Both the position numbers and the translations under genes were made by a program. The notes under the pieces are model-generated. The model was given only the letters and a program-made list of their open reading frames with translations. It was not told where the DNA came from and searched no databases. A stretch of 64,000 nucleotides of DNA from Euleptes europaea. Taxonomy: Eukaryota; Chordata; Lepidosauria; Squamata; Sphaerodactylidae. Shown here piece by piece: positions 11,701-21,777 of this stretch (the first letter of the stretch is position 1; each line of letters opens with the position of its first letter). Where the stretch lies: the NCBI RefSeq assembly GCF_029931775.1, contig NC_079312.1, positions 136,757,872-136,821,871 on the forward strand. Reading direction: 5' to 3'.

Positions 11701-11871
11701 TTCTTTCTTTATCCTTTTTAATTTTAGCGTTGAAGACAATCAGTCTACCACTCATGAAGGCCTTACTTGCTTCCCAGACCATGAAACTTGCAATATTTGG
11801 AGTATTGTTAAATTTGAAGAACTCAATGAGATCGTGTTCACATTGATCCACCATCTTCTTACTGCGTAGAA
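8708..11871 (-). mobile_element. L1-type LINE, 5'-truncated, nested in CR1
   Basis: Minus-strand frames give L1 ORF2 parts in order. 11854-11555 holds the EN-RT linker (WEASKAFMSGRL). 11463-10768 holds the RT with KAPGPDGITPKFYK, FLDSEKAFDNV and SWQEAHISLIPKAG. 10715-10221 holds KGTRQGCPLSPMLFDLAMEV and SYADDVV. Near 9430-9360 lies the C-terminal CWKCQETDCSYFHVWWTC knuckle. The frame is broken by a gap near 10716-10767 and stops elsewhere. The A-rich tail is at 8708-8760. A near-perfect 10-bp duplication TTTGGTTGTT / TTTGGTCGTT (8698-8707 and 11872-11881) marks insertion into the CR1 copy. Confidence 0.87.
10221..11463 (-). pseudogene. L1 reverse transcriptase remnant
   Basis: Two minus-strand frames (11463-10768, 231 residues; 10715-10221, 164 residues) cover most of an L1 reverse transcriptase. 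Motif A (FLDSEKAFDNV) ends the first frame and motif C (YADD) is in the second. A frame break lies between them. The endonuclease domain is missing because of 5' truncation, so the copy cannot move by itself. Confidence 0.85.
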
Positions 11872-11930
11872 TTTGGTCGTTCAGTCTGATTTTGTTTTAA
11901 CCACCCTAAATAATTTGGTGTCATCTGCCA
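11872..11930 (-). mobile_element. CR1 LINE, upstream remnant beyond the L1
   Basis: The minus strand reads LADDTKLFRVVKTKSD, the CR1 reverse-transcriptase ADDTK motif. It joins directly onto the KDLYKLEEWELKWQ sequence at the right end of the 7738-8707 copy, so both pieces are one CR1 insertion split by the L1. Confidence 0.8.
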
Positions 11931-12585
11931 AGGCTGGGGAGGCAATATGGTTCCAGGAATCTGTGCTAGGGAACTGTTTTTTTTTTTTTAATCTGCAGGT
12001 CTGAATTTAACAGATGGCCAAAAGAAGAACACAACTGGTGGCATTAGCTGGCACTGTTTCTTGAAGTCAGCATGGGTGAAGTATTAATCACTGCTGGCAG
12101 CTAAGATGGGCTCATAATTGCCCATGACTGGATATCCTCAGGGCCTTATGAAGCTGGGCCTGCTCAGAAATGTGGGTCTTTATAATCATCACTGCAGTGA
12201 TGCTTGATTTTTAGAGTAATTGTGAAGGTTAGAAGGTGTTTGGGGAGAATTTTTCCCATACTGCCAGGTTTTTGTCGTTGTTGCAAGTGTTGTTGCAAAT
12301 CTGGAGATCATTTGTAAATCTGGGAGAACTCCAGGCCCCATCTTGAAGATGATAACGGTAAATTCAAGGAAAATTTACAAGAATGAGATCGCCAAATATA
12401 ATCATAGAGATAAATAGGAAACATTTAAACAAACTGGAATGTTCCTCCAGGCCAGCAGTAAACCACACGACTGGGATGAAAACAGGTTTTATATTTCCCA
12501 GTGTTTTCCCCCATATAAATCAATAAAACAAATGAGAGCTGGCATCATTTTCTTGCTCATGCCCATCTGTGTCTTTTTCCTGCAG
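11931..12585. other. BTBD17 intron 1, 3' part
   Basis: A T-run lies near 11977-11989. The stretch 12295-12350 looks like a diverged fragment of a family A MITE (CTGGAGATCATTTGTAAAT, then GGCCCCATCT). The end is the pyrimidine-rich acceptor TTTTTCCTGCAG of BTBD17 exon 2. Confidence 0.5.
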
Positions 12586-12862
12586 TCCAGAAGGCAGACC
12601 TTGGCGGGGATTCTACGGTGGCCACCATCAACCACTCCCTGTCGTTGCTGCAGCGATTACAAGAGCTCATGCACAATGGGAATGCCAGCGATACCACCCT
12701 ACGGGTGCGCACAACCGGCTCTGATGAAATCAAAGTCTTCCACACCCACCAGCTGATGCTCAGCTTGCAAAGTGAGATCTTCGAGAGCCTCCTGCACAAC
12801 CAAACCATGCTGACCCTCCACGAGTCACCCGACAGCGCTGCCCTTTTTGAAAAGTTCATCAG
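12586..12862 (+). CDS. BTBD17: BTBD17 coding exon 2 (BTB first half)
   Basis: Bounded by the acceptor TCCTGCAG and the donor CAG|GTAGGA. It enters in phase 1 and leaves in phase 2. It encodes residues 32-123: TINHSLSLLQRLQELMHNGN, then the BTB segment VFHTHQLMLSLQSEIFE, ending LFEKFI. Three N-glycosylation sequons (NHS, NAS, NQT) are on this exon. Confidence 0.94.
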
Positions 12863-12989
12863 GTAGGAGATTGCCCTTGCATGTTCTCCCACAGACAAGT
12901 GGAGCTGGCAACCCTAGTGGGAGCACAGAGGGGATGTGATGCCATAGAGTACGCTCTCCAAAGATGCCATGTCCTCTGTCAACTGGAGG

Positions 12990-13170
12990 TAGGGTTGGGA
13001 AATACGTAGAGAATTTGGGAGTGGAGCCTGAGGAGGTCGGGGTTTGGGCAGGGGAGGGACTTCAGTGCCATAGAGTCCAATTGCCAAAGCAGCCATTTTC
13101 TCCAGGGGAACTGGAGATCAGTTGTAATAGCAGGAGATTTCCAGCCACCACCTGGAGGTTGGCAACCCTA
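12990..13170 (-). mobile_element. hAT-like MITE, family A copy 5
   Basis: Minus orientation: starts TAGGGTTGGGAAAT and ends GGTTGGCAACCCTA. The flanks ACTGGAGG (12982-12989) and ACTGGAGA (13171-13178) match at 7 of 8 bases. It lies in BTBD17 intron 2. The following 13171-13230 resembles the end of another family A copy (TGGAGATTGGCAACCCTG) and may be a truncated neighbour. Confidence 0.8.
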
Positions 13171-13230
13171 ACTGGAGATTGGTTGTAATTCCAGGAGGAA
13201 CCAGGCACCATCTGGAGATTGGCAACCCTG

Positions 13231-13843
13231 ACTAGCATTGTTGCAAAATCTGAATTAGGAGATTTGCTGCATCCATAACCTTAGCTCTATATAAATACTT
13301 ATGCTGTTTTTAGTGGCCACCGCCACCACCCTCTTAAAGAGGAAGAGGTACAGCCAGGTGGTTAAGCAAGCCAGTATGGCAGACTTGAAGGAACGACACT
13401 TTTGAAGTCCAGTGTAGTTGAAGGAAGCTGAAGCGGCCAACTGGTGAGTTGACAGTGCAGACCACAACATATCACCAGAACTCAACACCTGGGTTAATGA
13501 TGCACTTCCACAAGAGCAAATTCCCAAGGACACCTGGTAAGGGGAAGCACTGTTCCTGTGGCCTGGGTTTGCTGGAGTGTTGAGCTGCTGCTGGGAATGT
13601 TCTCTGCAAAGGGGCCCAAAGCTTTCTGGACTCTTAGGCCCACTATCATCATCTCATCATGCTTTGAGAGCCTAACATGCTACATGTGAATGAGCAATAA
13701 ATCCCCAACAGGAAACTCTTCTTTGCAAAACAGCTTTAGGAGTGAATGATTTGGAATGGGAGAAGCATTGGGGGGAAGTGCATGTTTAATGCTTCCACTG
13801 GTTGCTTTCCCCCCAGCAAAATTCTAGATGCATGTTTGGAAGG
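13231..13843. other. BTBD17 intron 2, no recognised feature
   Basis: Unique-looking intronic sequence with no supported exon, RNA gene or repeat. Confidence 0.5.
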
Positions 13844-13851
13844 GTAACTAG

Positions 13852-14032
13852 TAGGGTTGCCAACCTCTAGTTGGCACCTGCTATTACAATTGATATCCAG
13901 ATGACTAAGCTCAGTTCCCTTGGAGAAAATGGCTGCTTTATGGACTCTATGGCTTTATACCCTGCTGAGGTCCCTCCCCATGCTTCACCTCCAAAATCTC
14001 CAGGTATTTCCCAACCCAGGCTGGCAACCCTA
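13852..14032 (+). mobile_element. hAT-like MITE, family A copy 6
   Basis: Starts TAGGGTTGCCAACC and ends CTGGCAACCCTA. The flanks GTAACTAG (13844-13851) and GGAACTAG (14033-14040) match at 7 of 8 bases. It is a slightly shortened family member within BTBD17 intron 2. Confidence 0.83.
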
Positions 14033-14431
14033 GGAACTAGCATTTGTAATCTTATGGAGAGTACCTTGTGAGGGTAAACTGAGGAGAAAGTGACAGGCAG
14101 AAGAGGGAGTATAAGCACCTCTCCACCCGATTGCTTCTTCGTTGCAAATCCCCACTACCAGAATTGTTTTGCAGCAAAGAAGCAGGCTGTTAAGAGTTTC
14201 ATTTCACGTGTTCGCTTGTAATGTGTAGTTAGATAATCTGTTTCTGAGAAAGGACAGAATCTTGTACAAATCGGACGAGAAATACTGTGATCTGAGGTTA
14301 TAGATCTTTGAATCAATAGGAATCCTGAAGTTGTGTGCTGTGAGAGCAGAGGTCGTAAGCATGACCATTGCTGAATAGGTACTGAAGGAGAAAAAGGGTC
14401 AAGGGAAACTGACTCTGCCTCCCTCCTCCAG

Positions 14432-15512
14432 GTATCTGTACTGCGGTGAGATCTCCATCCTCCTCCATCAAGCCATCCCTCTTCACCGACTAGCTAGCAA
14501 ATATCGGGTCTCCAGTTTACAGCGGGGGGTAGCTGAATATATGAAGAGCCACTTGGCCAGTGAGTCAAACCAGGGCCATGTGGTGAGCTGGTATCACTAT
14601 GCAGTGAGGATTGGCGACGAGGCTTTGCAAGAGAGCTGCCTCCAGTTCTTAGCCTGGAATCTCTCCGCTGTGATGAACACTGCTGAGTGGGCCTCGGTGA
14701 GTGTAGAGCTGCTGCTGCTGTTGCTTGAACGCTCTGACCTGGTCCTTCAAAGCGAACTGGAACTGTACACCGCTGTGGAGGAGTGGGTGGCTACGCATCA
14801 GCCCGAGAGCCCAGTAGTCGAGAAGATGCTGAGGTCTGTGCGCTACCCTATGATCTCCCCCAGCCATCTCTTCCACCTGCAGAAGCAGTCTTCGGTGATG
14901 GTGAAGCACTATAACGCTGTGCAGGACCTGCTCTTCCAAGCTTTCCAGTTCCATTCTGCATCCCCGATCCACTTTGCCAAATACTTTGATGTCAACTGCA
15001 GCATGTTCCTGCCTCGCAACTACCTCTCCACCTCTTGGGGCTCCCAATGGGTCATTAACAACCCGGCTCGGGATGACCGCAGCACCAGTTTCCAGACCCA
15101 GCTGGGACCCAGCAATCATGACTCTTCCAAGCGGGTGACTTGGAACGTCCTGTTCTCCCCACGCTGGCTCCCTGTCAGCTTGCGTCCTGTCTATTCTGAT
15201 TCTGTCTCAGGAGCTATCCAGTCTATTAGGATTGAGGATGGGCGCCCTCGCTTGGTTATCACTCCAGCCACAACGAGCTCTGACTTTGCTGGGGTAAGTT
15301 TCCAGAAGACCATCTTAGTGGGGGTGAAGCAGCAGGGCAAAGTCTTTGTCAAACATGCCTACAGCTTCCACCAGAGCACAGATGAAGTGGCTGACTTCCT
15401 GATGCATGCCGACTTGCAGAAACGCACTTCTGAATACCTCATTGACAATTCCCTGCACCTGCATATCATCATCAAGCCAGTTTACCATTCGCTGATCAAG
15501 GTGAAGAAGTAG
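14432..15512 (+). CDS. BTBD17: BTBD17 coding exon 3 (BTB end, BACK, C-terminus)
   Basis: Acceptor CCCTCCTCCAG, then R-YLYCGEISILLHQAIPLHRL, the end of the BTB fold. The BACK domain follows (SWYHYAVRIGDEALQESCLQ, FLAWNLSAVM, LQSELELYTAVEEWV). The C-terminal region contains FDVNCSMFLPRNYL, NNPARDDRSTSFQTQLGPS and SFQKTILVGVKQQGK, ending IKPVYHSLIKVKK and TAG at 15510-15512. It is a single long terminal exon with no damage. Confidence 0.96.
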
Positions 15513-16470
15513 AAAGAAGTGGGAAGAAAAGGAATAGCGGGGCAAGGCATGGGGTGAGCTCTGCTGGCTTGCATTGAAGAACGGTGACTCAACCACCATC
15601 CACTGCAAAAAGTTTGATGCATAATCTGTATTTTGCAATTTATGGATGCCAGAATGACTTTTTGGGATAAGCGCACAGCACTCCTAGAACAAGAATAACA
15701 CCTGCACTGGCAAATCTGGGATTTTTAGCTTTTTAGATAGATGGGAAATCATGGGAGGGAGGGTGGGAAATTCTATGGTCTTTAAGTTGCTTATGTTTAG
15801 ATCCCGTCCCTCTTCCTTTAAATTACTCAGGTAGAATTGGAGGATCTCTGTGGTGCTTTGGACTAGGGTATTCTCAAAGGTACACCAATAGCAACAGCTT
15901 TGTCTCTCACCTACTTAGAACCTGATATGCTCTTTGTGTCTTAACTTGTGTGCCTGTGGTATTGTGTGAAGTTGACGGAATACAGGCAAAGAATGAAGCA
16001 CCCTGGTAGAACAAGAAATGGTCTCTTTGTGTTATCTTCATTTGTCCTAGATATGTCAGCATTCTGGTACGCTTGATACCAGCCCAAGGAATCCATGGTG
16101 TGTGTGTGTGTAGACTGGGATAGGGTAGAGAGAGAAAAACAATCTCCAGCTGACTCCTGCAAAGTCCAGAAAGGGTAGCGTAAAGGATAAAAGGCATTTG
16201 AGCTCACTACTTGGTTCGGTTTGTCTTCATTAAGGGTGTGTATTTGCTTGAAACTACTTAGCCATAATAGATCTACCACCAACAGAAAAAAAAAGTGTGA
16301 AGCAACCCCCATTATGAGAAGTGAACGTAAGTATGAGAATAACATGAAAGAGAGGAGGAAAATAGATGATTTATGCTCCTCCAGTCTTGGCCAGAGCAAC
16401 CCACCCCACCCTCTGGGAACCTACCACGTCCAGAACCCATCCCCCCAATAAAACCCGTGGTACACAAGCA
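15513..16470 (+). other. BTBD17: BTBD17 3' untranslated region (candidate)
   Basis: Begins after the stop codon. The first clear AATAAA on the + strand is at 16447-16452, which would give a 3' UTR of about 950 nt. A (TG)n run lies at about 16097-16111. The polyadenylation site is inferred from the hexamer only. Confidence 0.4.
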
Positions 16471-17989
16471 TTGTACTATTGGTTTTGATTCCTGGATCAG
16501 AGTCCTGGGTTCTGCAGACTTGCAAATGGCTACTCACCACAATTTATTTCAGTTAAGAGTAAGCAATTATCTGAAAGTTTTCTCAGGTTCTTTCAGAAAC
16601 AGAAATCTTCCAGTCCCCTTCCAAATGTTTCATTGAGTTAAATTGGAGAATTCCAACATTCAGAGCTGAAAAGTGAATGAAAAATGAAAGCTCAAATAGT
16701 ATGCTCCCTCTGCTCTTGCAGGAAGGAAAATGGTGAAGTGCCTCCATTTTGTAGTGGACCCCACAACTTTTCTCAACATCCCAAGTATCCAGAGGCCAGA
16801 TACGTTGAAGACTCTTCTTATAATGCATACCTACAGAACCAGAGCTTTTGTCAATGGACTTTGGTCTTCCTTCATGAATTTCAGCTAGACATTAGTTTTA
16901 AGAGTGTAAAAAGTGGTGTTGGTGCTTTAGTGCTTTTGTCCTGATGTAGTCTCGTATCAAATAGGATTCTGAAACAGTTCAAAAACCTGTTCAGCAAAAG
17001 GAAAAGTGAGATGAGTGGACACACCAGGGATGGTGATGCTTTTATCATACTACACTGAACAGTCTAAAAAAAGAAATTACTGTCCGTCTCCAGCCCTTGC
17101 CTTTCATCACTGGTCTTTTGTATATTTTTCCCATTCAAGATGCTTTCCCCATAATATGCACAAATTCTTAATACTGAACAGAAAATAACTTAAGTAAATA
17201 AATAACTGGGAGACTGATTAAGGGAAATGACTGGATTTCTCACTTTGTTTGAATGGGTGCCATTAAGAGGTAATTACAAGCTTAGAAAATAAACAATGGC
17301 TGTGATATATTATATAGAAGTTCAGAAAATAGATGCATCATGTGCAGACACAAACTGCATGATACTCTGTGTAAAAGAAGATGAGATCTGGCCTGGAATT
17401 GTGGGAAGGGGTTGGGATGGCACATGGTAGACATGTTTACATTGAGGCCCAGGTTGAGGATTGGTGCTTATAGTATCCCTGCAGGCACTTATTGTTTGTG
17501 ACAGTACACGTGAAGGAAGCTTGACAGGACTACACAGCCGTCATAAACAGTATGATACTTTCTAAGCCCACTGAGTTCAGTAGATTTAAAGGGTGTGGCT
17601 CTGTTTAGGATTGCACTGTTAATGTGAGACAAGTTTAAGGTGCGCCAAAGGAAATGTTAACTAGTGGAAATGGGATTGAAGAAGTCAGGGACACACAACC
17701 ATGGGCATTTATGCTTTGAAGGATGTGCTGCTCGGTAGACGCGCAGTTTTCTGACCCGAATCTTAAAAGCCCTATGCATGGAGGTTTATTGCCACGAAGA
17801 AATCCCAGGAGTAGCAGGAGTAAATTAAATCAATGAAGAACCCCAGAAAAAATGCAGATCGTCAAGAGTCCCTCCCCCTGTATTGGCTGCCAAGGGATGC
17901 CGGCGGCCAGCAGATCACGAGCTGTGGTGGCAGTCGCCCCGGGCCCATTGTTGGCTCCTGGATAAGTGAGAATGCTTATGGGGGAGGAG
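16471..17989. other. Intergenic, no recognised gene
   Basis: Sequence between BTBD17 and KIF19. The stretch near 17550-17625 carries CCCACTGAGTTCAG and TTTAGGATTGCACTG segments, also hinted at near 5845-5930, and may be an old dispersed repeat. No coding evidence. Confidence 0.4.
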
Positions 17990-18225
17990 GAGACAGGCAG
18001 CAGCAGCGACCATCGGGCAGGAAGTCTCTGGCGGTGAGCCGCAGCGGTTTTGTTGTACGTTGCTGCTTTAATGATATGCTTAATTTATTAATATTTTAGC
18101 AATAAAAGCTAACATATTAATAAATTAATTGTTATATCATTAAAGCAGCAATGTAAAAAACAAAAACCGTTGTGGCTCACTGTCAGAGACTTCCTGCCCC
18201 ATGGCTGTCGCCACTGCTTCACCAG
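17990..18225. repeat. Large inverted repeat (snapback)
   Basis: Two arms of about 100-115 nt face each other around 18105. The left arm contains GGCAGGAAGTCTCTGGCGGT, GAGCC.CAGCGGTTTTGTT and GCTGCTTTAATGATAT. The right arm is the reverse complement, with some differences. The centre is AT-rich (TTATTAATATTTTAGC). It resembles two head-to-head copies of one element, or a foldback transposon. No target duplication was found. Confidence 0.7.
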
Positions 18226-20493
18226 CCCAGCAGCCTGCACATTCCTCAACATTCCCCCGCCTGCCCAGCAGCCGGACTCTTTCATTTGCTCATCTCCGTT
18301 CCTGCTGCTGAAACTGACCAGAGAGGACACATGGGGTGGGGAGGTGGGAGCAGGCACCGTTCGGAGATTTTTAAATTACTTATAAAAATGGCTTCTCTGA
18401 AATGGCTTATGTGAGGCCTGGATAAGCGAGAAGGGGAGGGGAAAGAGAAAACCCCAAACTCACTAAATTGCCTCAATTCACTAAAATTGCCTCAATTAGC
18501 TTTGCTTTGGGATTGAGGCAAAATTTAAATTCATGCTAAAAGAGGTTTCTGAAAGCATGGGGCAAGTGTGGGGCAGCCACGAGGTGGCCCCTGAAGGAAG
18601 GAAAAGTCATGAATAACTCAAAAGAAGACCCAGGGCAGTTTCGTGGGTATCGCGTGGCAAATGGCCCATGTGATGAATGGGATGAATATTTCCAGACTAA
18701 AACAATGGGCAGGAAGAAGGTGTGTCCATTGTTGGCACAGCCACCTTAATAGTATGAGACATATGCAAGTGCCCATACAAACCCATGCCGCTCTGGTGAC
18801 AGCCCAGCTGCTTGTGGACGTCTCAACAGCAGCAGGCAGCCACTTGGCAGGAACTGAATCCTAAAATCCAGCATCAGCAACAAAAAAGAGGCTGAAGAGG
18901 ACTTTGATAATGCTTTGGGGTGTTGGGAAAATGCATGATACTATTCATCTGCTTCCATGGTATTCTGTGCACGTGACGGGATATGGAAAAGGCAGACCGT
19001 TAATCATTTGCCAGCTGTCGTGAAGATCCTTTGCAGACGAAACTTTGTGGTAGCCAACCCAATGGCAAGCTTACCAGAAACTCTGTATATAATCTCCAAG
19101 TCCTGTATAACCCACCCCCGGGGAATAACTCCTCTTGATGGGTACCGAGCCCTTTTGCTCTTTGGCCCCACCAGCTAAGGGCTCTGCTTGCCTTTTCCTG
19201 AAAATCGGTCATGACACGTAGAGCTACAGAGGAGTTTCCCCATTCCTGTTCCCAGATCCATACTCCTATGAAGAATGTAATGGAAAGACAGAAAGGAGCA
19301 AATTTAAAGGATTCCGATTTATTGAAATTTATTCGACTACTTAACGTGATGCAAAAATATAGCGTGTGCACACAGACAGCATGGGGTGACCCATCTCTCT
19401 GCAGGTTGTGCAGAAGTTGTGTGGCATTCCCTTCCCTCTATCACAAAGGCATAATAGAGCTGCAAGTCCTTCAACTTAAAAGCAGAGATCTGTGCTTGAA
19501 GAGAAAAGGCTTTTCCAGTTCGATTCCATTTACAGATGGCAATGAATGTCTCTGGGGGTACATGCGTCTGCCCATCCAGACAGTCACTTCTTTCAGCCTG
19601 GGGGGTCTTGTCTTGGAGCCGAAATGACTTTCAGGGCAAGACAAAATCTTGACGGGAATGCCTGCAGCCAGAACACCCCCTGGACCTCCCTTTCGGTTGC
19701 CACAGCCATTTCTGCAGTAGCTACCTTCCCACAGTGCCTTCTGAGTGGGCACCAAACACAGTTCTCTAGAGATTTTTGACCTCTGTTCTTAGCATCGCCT
19801 GTTTCTGCCATCCTTGCTGTGAGTGTTGCAGTCATTCACTGCAATATAGTTCAAGCGTGGACGCTGGCTGGGATGGGACACTTTTTTGGATATACCAGTT
19901 TGGTTGGAGGAGACCGAGAGGGGCGAGGTCTCAGTGGAGCCTGAAGGAAAGAATGGGGAAAGGAAAAAGTGGGAAATTGTTAGGTTGCGCCATATGTACA
20001 CGTGCTCCCATCACAAACATATCCCATCCCAAAGGCTGTCCAGATGCAACTCTTCTACTCCTCAGCTCTTAATTATAGCTATATCAATCCATGTCACAGT
20101 CCCACAGCCTTCCAGCCCCACTTGCCTCAGCTCACCCACCTGATGACGGCTGGGCCTGCAGAAGTCTCACTCTAGACAACTGTACTGCTGTTTTTCCAAC
20201 TCCTCGGGTGGTGGGCGGCCCTCCTGTGGCCGTTATCTTGTGTTCAGAGCTGCTTTCTAGTGGGTGACGATGGACAACGTTGTTCTTCGGACACTGGAGC
20301 TAAAGAGGAGGCAATACATGGTCACATGGCTCGGGGAAGGGGATTTAGAAGTGGAGAAGGAATCTCTTTTACCACTCCATTGTTTCCTGTAAAGGCACAT
20401 TTGCAAAGAGGATTTGAAAAGGAGAGCTGGTTGCGGTATGCATCACAGAGAGCCATCAGCTGGGTACCAGAACCATGACGTACTGTGCAAGAC
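18226..20493. other. Intergenic, no recognised feature
   Basis: Mostly unique-looking sequence. The stretch CCTGGATAAGCGAGAAGG near 18417-18434 echoes CTCCTGGATAAGTGAGAATG on the other side of the snapback (17956-17975), so the parent repeat may be wider than the arms. No gene is supported. Confidence 0.4.
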
Positions 20494-20656
20494 CAGTAGA
20501 AAAGAGCAAGAGTCCAGTAGCACCTTAAAGACTAACAAAATTTCTGGCAGGGTATGCGCTTTCGTGAGCCACAGCTCACTGCTTCAGAAAGCTCATACCC
20601 TGACAGAAATTTTGTTAGTCTTTAAGGTGCTACTGGACTCTTGCTCTTTTCTACTG
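20494..20656. repeat. Near-perfect 163-bp palindromic repeat
   Basis: The left arm (20494-20563), CAGTAGAAAAGAGCAAGAGT... to GCGCTTTC, is matched by the reverse complement at 20587-20656 with only two or three differences over 70 nt. The loop includes GTGAGCCACAGCTCAC, itself a small hairpin. The sequence belongs to a dispersed reptile repeat family (AGCACCTTAAAGACTAACA, then ACTAACACGGCTA just after). Related single copies lie at 20704 and 55612. Confidence 0.8.
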
Positions 20657-20703
20657 CTCGTGACAGACTAACACGGCTAACCATTGTGATCTATGTGCAA
20701 GAC

Positions 20704-20835
20704 CAGTTTCAGAGGGTAGCCATGTTGGTCTGAAGTAGCACACCTAGATTCGAGTCCTGTAGCACCTTTAGAGGCCAACAAGATTTTGGGGGGTATGAGC
20801 GTTCAAGAGTGAAAGCTCCCTTCATCAGTTATGCA
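20704..20835. repeat. Dispersed repeat related to the 20494 palindrome
   Basis: Contains GGTAGCCATGTTGGTCTG, GAGTCCTGTAGCACCTTT, GGCCAACAAGATTTT, GTATGAGCGTTC and TTCATCAG, in the order seen in the 20494-20690 family. Diverged and not palindromic. Confidence 0.5.
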
Positions 20836-21259
20836 AGACCAGTTTTCTGATTCATAACCCTGGAGAAGAGAATGCTGCATTTAGCAGAAGGACTTGTCCC
20901 GTGTGCTTTCTGTGTTTTCGTGCTGCACTACAGAAACTTGCCACATGCGCCTTCCTCTCCCAAGACTTATGTTGTTCAAATTGCTGTTGTTCAAGGGTCT
21001 ATAGCCTATCATTGTACGATCCGCAAACTCCGTGCCGTGGGAAGGCCCTACTGGAGTCTCCCCATCCTGCCTTCCTGTGTTAGGCAAGAACGTGAAAACC
21101 TCCCAGAGAGTTCAAGGGAAGAAGCAAAGGAATTGGAACACCAGATAGTGCCTTCATTACTGCAAAAACCTTGCAAAGGTCACATGATGGTAAACAGTGA
21201 AATGAATTAAACCCCACCCACTTCCAATCAACACAGCAACAACAGTGAAGGCGGTTAGC

Positions 21260-21265
21260 TTTATT
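21260..21265 (-). terminator. KIF19: Candidate KIF19 polyadenylation signal
   Basis: AATAAA on the minus strand (TTTATT on +), about 75 nt past the stop codon at 21341. It supports treating the exon ending there as terminal, with a very short 3' UTR. Confidence 0.5.
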
Positions 21266-21340
21266 GCAAAAGGTTGACTGGTGGGGAATGAGAACTCTGC
21301 TCTGCTCTGATTGGTGAGCACACTCTGTGGAAGGCATGCC

Positions 21341-21777
21341 CTAGATCTCCCTCACTGCAATTCTGGGATATTGAAGACATACCCTATGACCAGTGACCTC
21401 AAAAGACCGTGACCTTCGCTTCCTCCTCTTGGCTTCCAGTGACTCCTCCCTCTTCTCCTGCTTCTTGCTCCCCTTTTTGTTTGTCCGGAGCCAGGGTCCA
21501 GGCGAATGCCGGGAGGCGTTTCTTCCTGGGGCTGTTTCCCCAGTGCTGCTGGACAGGTTGTCTTCGCTGACAGCATGCTGTAGGCTGGGGGGCTGGCAGA
21601 GGGAAGGCGTCTCCCGGCACGAGGGGTCCTCGCTCTCGCTTAGGGAGTGCAGGGAGAGGCTGCTGCACTCCTTGGTGGGCTCCAGCAGGGTCAGGCGGTC
21701 GGATTCCAGCACTCGGGAGCGGCGTCGGGCGGCCTTCACAGCAATGCTCTTGGTGCCACTCACAATCTCCTTGCGCT
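21341..21777 (-). CDS. KIF19: KIF19 last visible exon (basic tail)
   Basis: Acceptor CATTGACAG|AGCGCAAGG in phase 1. Encodes ERKEIVSGTKSIAVKAARRR, a Ser-rich part (SSLSLHSLSESED, AVSEDNLSSSTGE) and EESLEAKRRKRRSRSFEVTG, then HRVCLQYPRIAVREI and stop at 21341-21343. Beyond FEVTG the sequence differs from the mammalian tail. A good splice donor (GG|GTATGTC, near 21374) could instead lead to a further exon that I cannot identify. The AATAAA at 21260 favours termination here. Confidence 0.85.

Larger units (their letters stand above)
4542..15512 (+). other. BTBD17: BTBD17 gene, coding span (3 exons)
   Basis: Three exons joined in phase give 483 residues, close to the usual length of about 478. 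Residues 1-31 form a signal peptide: basic start, hydrophobic core ACSLAALSLLCLAAQA. The BTB/POZ fold spans roughly residues 60-165 (VFHTHQLMLSLQSEIFE, FIRYLYCGE) and the BACK domain follows to about 275. The conserved C-terminal region contains WVINNPARDDRSTSFQTQL and RVTWNVLFSPRWLPVSLRP. N-glycosylation sequons at N47, N64 and N103 agree with passage through the secretory route. The family resembles galectin-3-binding protein and its molecular function is poorly known. KIF19 lies tail to tail downstream. All introns are GT-AG and I see no damage, so the gene looks functional. Confidence 0.95.

Noticed and set aside
14649-15119. 156-residue minus-strand protein
   Set aside because: Antisense shadow of BTBD17 exon 3.
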